7,619 nt of DNA from Mycobacterium sp. (GTDB lineage: Bacteria > Actinomycetota > Actinomycetes > Mycobacteriales > Mycobacteriaceae): assembly GCA_019246375.1 (NCBI GenBank), contig JAFAQO010000399.1:1-7619 (forward strand), read 5' to 3'. Shown here one piece after another: positions 5,814 to 7,619 of this stretch. Position numbers and translations under genes: made by a program. The notes beneath the pieces are model-generated. The model did no database searches and was not told the DNA's origin. It saw only the letters and a program-made list of their open reading frames with translations. Position 1 is the stretch's first letter; each line of letters opens with the position of its first letter.

Positions 5814-7514
5814 GTGCGAACGAGATCGGAGTCGACTGTGGAGCATGCGTCATCGAAGCCGGACCCGCGTCGTTGGCTTGCGTTGGTAGTGCTGCTGATC
5901 GCCGGCTTCATGGATCTGTTGGACGTCACAATCGTCAACGTGGCGATTCCGAGCATGCTGCGCAATATGCATGCCACATACGCCCAGATCGAGTGGGTCA
6001 TCGCCGGCTACGTGCTGGGTTTCGCGGCATTGTTGATCACCGGCGGTCGGCTCGGGGACCTGTACGGGCGCAAACGAGTTTTCCTCGTCGGCGTTGCCGG
6101 ATTCACTTTCGCCTCCGCGCTGTGTGGCTTCGCCGCCGATCCGGCCATGCTCATCGGGTCACGGCTGTTTCAGGGCGCGATGGCCGGACTGATGGTTCCA
6201 CAGGTTCTCGCGACCTTGCATGCAAGTTTTCCGGCGGACGAACGCGGCAGAGCGCTCGGCGCTTTTGGGGCTGTGCTGGGCTCGGCCTCGGTGGCGGGCC
6301 TCATTCTCGGTGGAGTGTTAGTGCAGTGGAACCTCTTTGGATTGCAATGGCGTCCGATCTTTCTTATCAACCTGCCCGTAGGGCTCGCCGCCCTGGTGGC
6401 GGGATGGTTCGTGGTGCGCGATTCTCGGTCATCGGCGGCTACCCGGCTCGATCCGATCGGCGCCCTGTTCGCGATTGCCGGGGTCGTCATGCTGGTATAT
6501 CCATTGACCGAGGGACGCAGCCTTGGCTGGCCTAACTGGACCTTCGTGCTTATGGCTGGCGGGGTGGCTCTGCTGGGCGTCTTTGTCGGCTATGAGGCGT
6601 GGTGCAGCCGCGCGATCGGCTCGCCATTGGTTTTCCTGAGTTTATTTCGGATTCGGGCTTTCTCCTCCGGCGTAGTGGCGTGGGCCATTTTCTGGATCGC
6701 ACTTGGCGGCTTCTTCTTCGTCTGGACTCTTTACATGCAGGCGGGCCTGGGCTGGTCACCGCTGCGGGCCGGGCTGACCGCCACACCGTTCGCAGTCGGA
6801 GCCGCCATCGGCTCAGGGCTTTCGGTGCAGATACTTGCACGCCGCTTCGGGCGGCGGGTCCTTGAGGCTGGGGCGCTGCTCAACGCCGCGGGATTCGCCT
6901 GGTATAGCTGGGTCGCTGTCCACTACGGACCGCAAATCGCCTCGTGGCGGATGACCACTCCGCTGTTCGTGACCGGTATCGGCTTCGGCCTTGTGGTCGC
7001 TCCAACGGTCGACCTCATCATCACCGACGTTCCTGTCCGGCACGCGGGTTCGGCGTCGGGACTATTGACCACCATCCAGCAGGTCGGAGTCGCCCTCGGC
7101 ATCGCTCTCGCAGGAGTCGTGTTCTTCACGCAACTCGAGCACAATTCCGATCGGGGTGTCGACGCCGTGACGCCTACCGTGTATAGACAACTCGCCGCCG
7201 CGCATATACCGGGGGCATACCAGGACGTCATCGTCGATGGGTTCCGCGTCTGCCTACGCGACAGATCCGCCGCCACTGATCCCACGCATATTCCTGCCAG
7301 CTGCCGGCCCCGACCGAATATGCCTAAGACCGTCCAAGACATCCTTACTCGGGCCGGCCTGCAGGCCGGCGCGCACAACTTCGTTGGCAGCTTCAGCCAC
7401 ACCCTCTGGTACGGCGTTGCAGTAATGATTGCCGTATTGCTCAGCGTCTTCGGTCTGCCCCACCGACTTCGTCCGAAAGAACTCGCCGACGCCCCAACCG
7501 CGGAAGTTATTTGA
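5814..7514 (+). CDS. DHA2-type major facilitator drug/proton antiporter, 14 helices
   Basis: The 566-residue product has about 14 hydrophobic segments (from residue 22 to 548), the size and layout of the EmrB/QacA (DHA2) family of proton-driven exporters. Motif D1 is LDVTIVNVAIP (36-46), motif A is GGRLGDLYGRKRV (77-89) and motif B includes Arg117 in GSRLFQG. The antiporter motif C region (156-167) keeps its final Gly-Gly but has Leu where the usual Gly-Pro proline sits. A hydrophilic loop of about 85 residues (441-525) between helices 13 and 14 should face outside and carries Cys480 and Cys497. The GTG at 5814 follows a weak GAGAGA site; a second in-frame GTG at 5838, six bases after GGAG (5828-5831), is a plausible alternative start that would remove eight residues. 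It lies 57 bases after the ABC gene, so co-transcription is likely. The substrate is unknown. It does not look like the known M. tuberculosis Stp (Rv2333c), which differs in the aligned helices. Confidence 0.9.
   Translation: MRTRSESTVEHASSKPDPRRWLALVVLLIAGFMDLLDVTIVNVAIPSMLRNMHATYAQIEWVIAGYVLGFAALLITGGRLGDLYGRKRVFLVGVAGFTFASALCGFAADPAMLIGSRLFQGAMAGLMVPQVLATLHASFPADERGRALGAFGAVLGSASVAGLILGGVLVQWNLFGLQWRPIFLINLPVGLAALVAGWFVVRDSRSSAATRLDPIGALFAIAGVVMLVYPLTEGRSLGWPNWTFVLMAGGVALLGVFVGYEAWCSRAIGSPLVFLSLFRIRAFSSGVVAWAIFWIALGGFFFVWTLYMQAGLGWSPLRAGLTATPFAVGAAIGSGLSVQILARRFGRRVLEAGALLNAAGFAWYSWVAVHYGPQIASWRMTTPLFVTGIGFGLVVAPTVDLIITDVPVRHAGSASGLLTTIQQVGVALGIALAGVVFFTQLEHNSDRGVDAVTPTVYRQLAAAHIPGAYQDVIVDGFRVCLRDRSAATDPTHIPASCRPRPNMPKTVQDILTRAGLQAGAHNFVGSFSHTLWYGVAVMIAVLLSVFGLPHRLRPKELADAPTAEVI
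7353..7370. repeat. Perfect 18-bp palindrome inside the MFS gene
   Basis: GCCGGCCTGCAGGCCGGC reads the same on both strands with no spacer. It encodes Ala-Gly-Leu-Gln-Ala-Gly in the outer loop before the last helix of the transporter. The repeated Ala-Gly codons explain part of the symmetry, so it may be a by-product of codon choice in GC-rich DNA. Confidence 0.6.
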
Positions 7515-7552
7515 TGTCACAAGTCTCACTCACCGCGGCCCCGGAGGCAGGT

Positions 7553-7558
7553 TACCGT
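7553..7558 (+). promoter_or_regulatory. Candidate -10 element for a leaderless transcript of the right-edge gene
   Basis: TACCGT matches the mycobacterial TANNNT pattern and ends five bases before the ATG at 7564. Transcription starting at or next to that ATG would give a leaderless mRNA, common in mycobacteria. The nearest purine-rich site, GGAGG at 7543-7547, is 16 bases from the ATG, too far for a normal ribosome site, which favours the leaderless reading. Confidence 0.35.
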
Positions 7559-7563
7559 CAGGT

Positions 7564-7619
7564 ATGACCACTACTGCCGAGCATCTGCGCAATTCGTTAG
7601 ACGGGCGTTGGCGCGACGT
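7564..7619 (+). CDS. Start of a probable acyl-CoA dehydrogenase/oxidase gene, cut by window edge
   Basis: From the ATG at 7564 the frame is open to the right edge: 18 complete codons beginning MTTTAEHL and including LDGRWRD. This opening resembles, from memory, the N-terminus of mycobacterial FadE-type acyl-CoA dehydrogenases or acyl-CoA oxidases that begin with a short helix and 'LDGRWR', flavoproteins that oxidise acyl-CoA in fatty acid or sterol breakdown. No catalytic residues are in the window, so the call rests on this short match alone. It lies 49 bases after the MFS gene on the same strand; it may have its own promoter. Confidence 0.45.
   Translation, partial: MTTTAEHLRNSLDGRWRD

Noticed and set aside
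5873..6535. A 220-residue plus-strand frame overlapping the MFS gene in another phase
   Set aside because: The MFS frame carries all family motifs over the same bases; the alternative is Arg-rich without membrane segments or domain.
5814..7514. The MFS protein as orthologue of the M. tuberculosis multidrug exporter Stp (Rv2333c), which lies near Rv2327
   Set aside because: Same superfamily, but the recalled Stp sequence differs throughout and lacks the long loop with the Cys pair, so the symbol was not assigned.
1..7619. CRISPR arrays, tRNA or rRNA genes, insertion sequences, phage attachment sites
   Set aside because: No regularly spaced repeats, tRNA-like cloverleaf, transposase motifs or long terminal repeats were seen on either strand.

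Overview
The window looks like chromosomal DNA of a Mycobacterium species, probably a slow grower or close relative. It is GC-rich, densely coded, uses GTG starts and lacks clear Shine-Dalgarno sequences at several genes. The left half matches, from memory, the M. tuberculosis cluster Rv2325c-Rv2326c-Rv2327: an ECF transporter T component, a fused S-A-A' ECF protein and a divergent MarR regulator. The long ABC protein in the middle closely resembles mycobacterial Rv1747, the FHA-domain ABC exporter. No database search was possible, so all family names rest on motifs and recall.

Layout. 1-277 (minus) is the N-terminal part of an EcfT-like membrane protein that runs off the left edge. It overlaps by four bases the end of 274-2313 (minus), a 679-residue fusion of a six-helix S-like membrane domain with two intact ABC ATPase domains. 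A short AT-rich divergent region (about 2370-2431) separates this operon from a MarR regulator (2432-2935, plus). A 103-base gap with a weak hairpin and a 20-bp-period direct repeat leads to a 905-residue FHA-ABC-2 transporter (3039-5756, plus). After 57 bases comes a 14-helix DHA2-type major facilitator (5814-7514, plus). The right edge holds the first 18 full codons of a gene resembling a mycobacterial acyl-CoA dehydrogenase/oxidase (from 7564, plus).

How the parts may work together. The two leftward genes together supply S, A, A' and T parts of a complete ECF importer of unknown substrate. The rightward marR-ABC-MFS set looks like a regulator followed by two transporters, plausibly an export locus, but only the short ABC-MFS spacing hints at co-transcription.

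The most unusual feature is the ABC protein. Its reading frame is intact and its FHA, linker and six-helix membrane domains look sound, yet the ATPase domain has lost key residues of the Walker A loop, Q-loop, signature and switch histidine while keeping Walker B and the D-loop. It therefore looks like a pseudo-ATPase paralogue of Rv1747. It has one FHA domain where Rv1747 has two, and no serine/threonine kinase gene lies beside it here.
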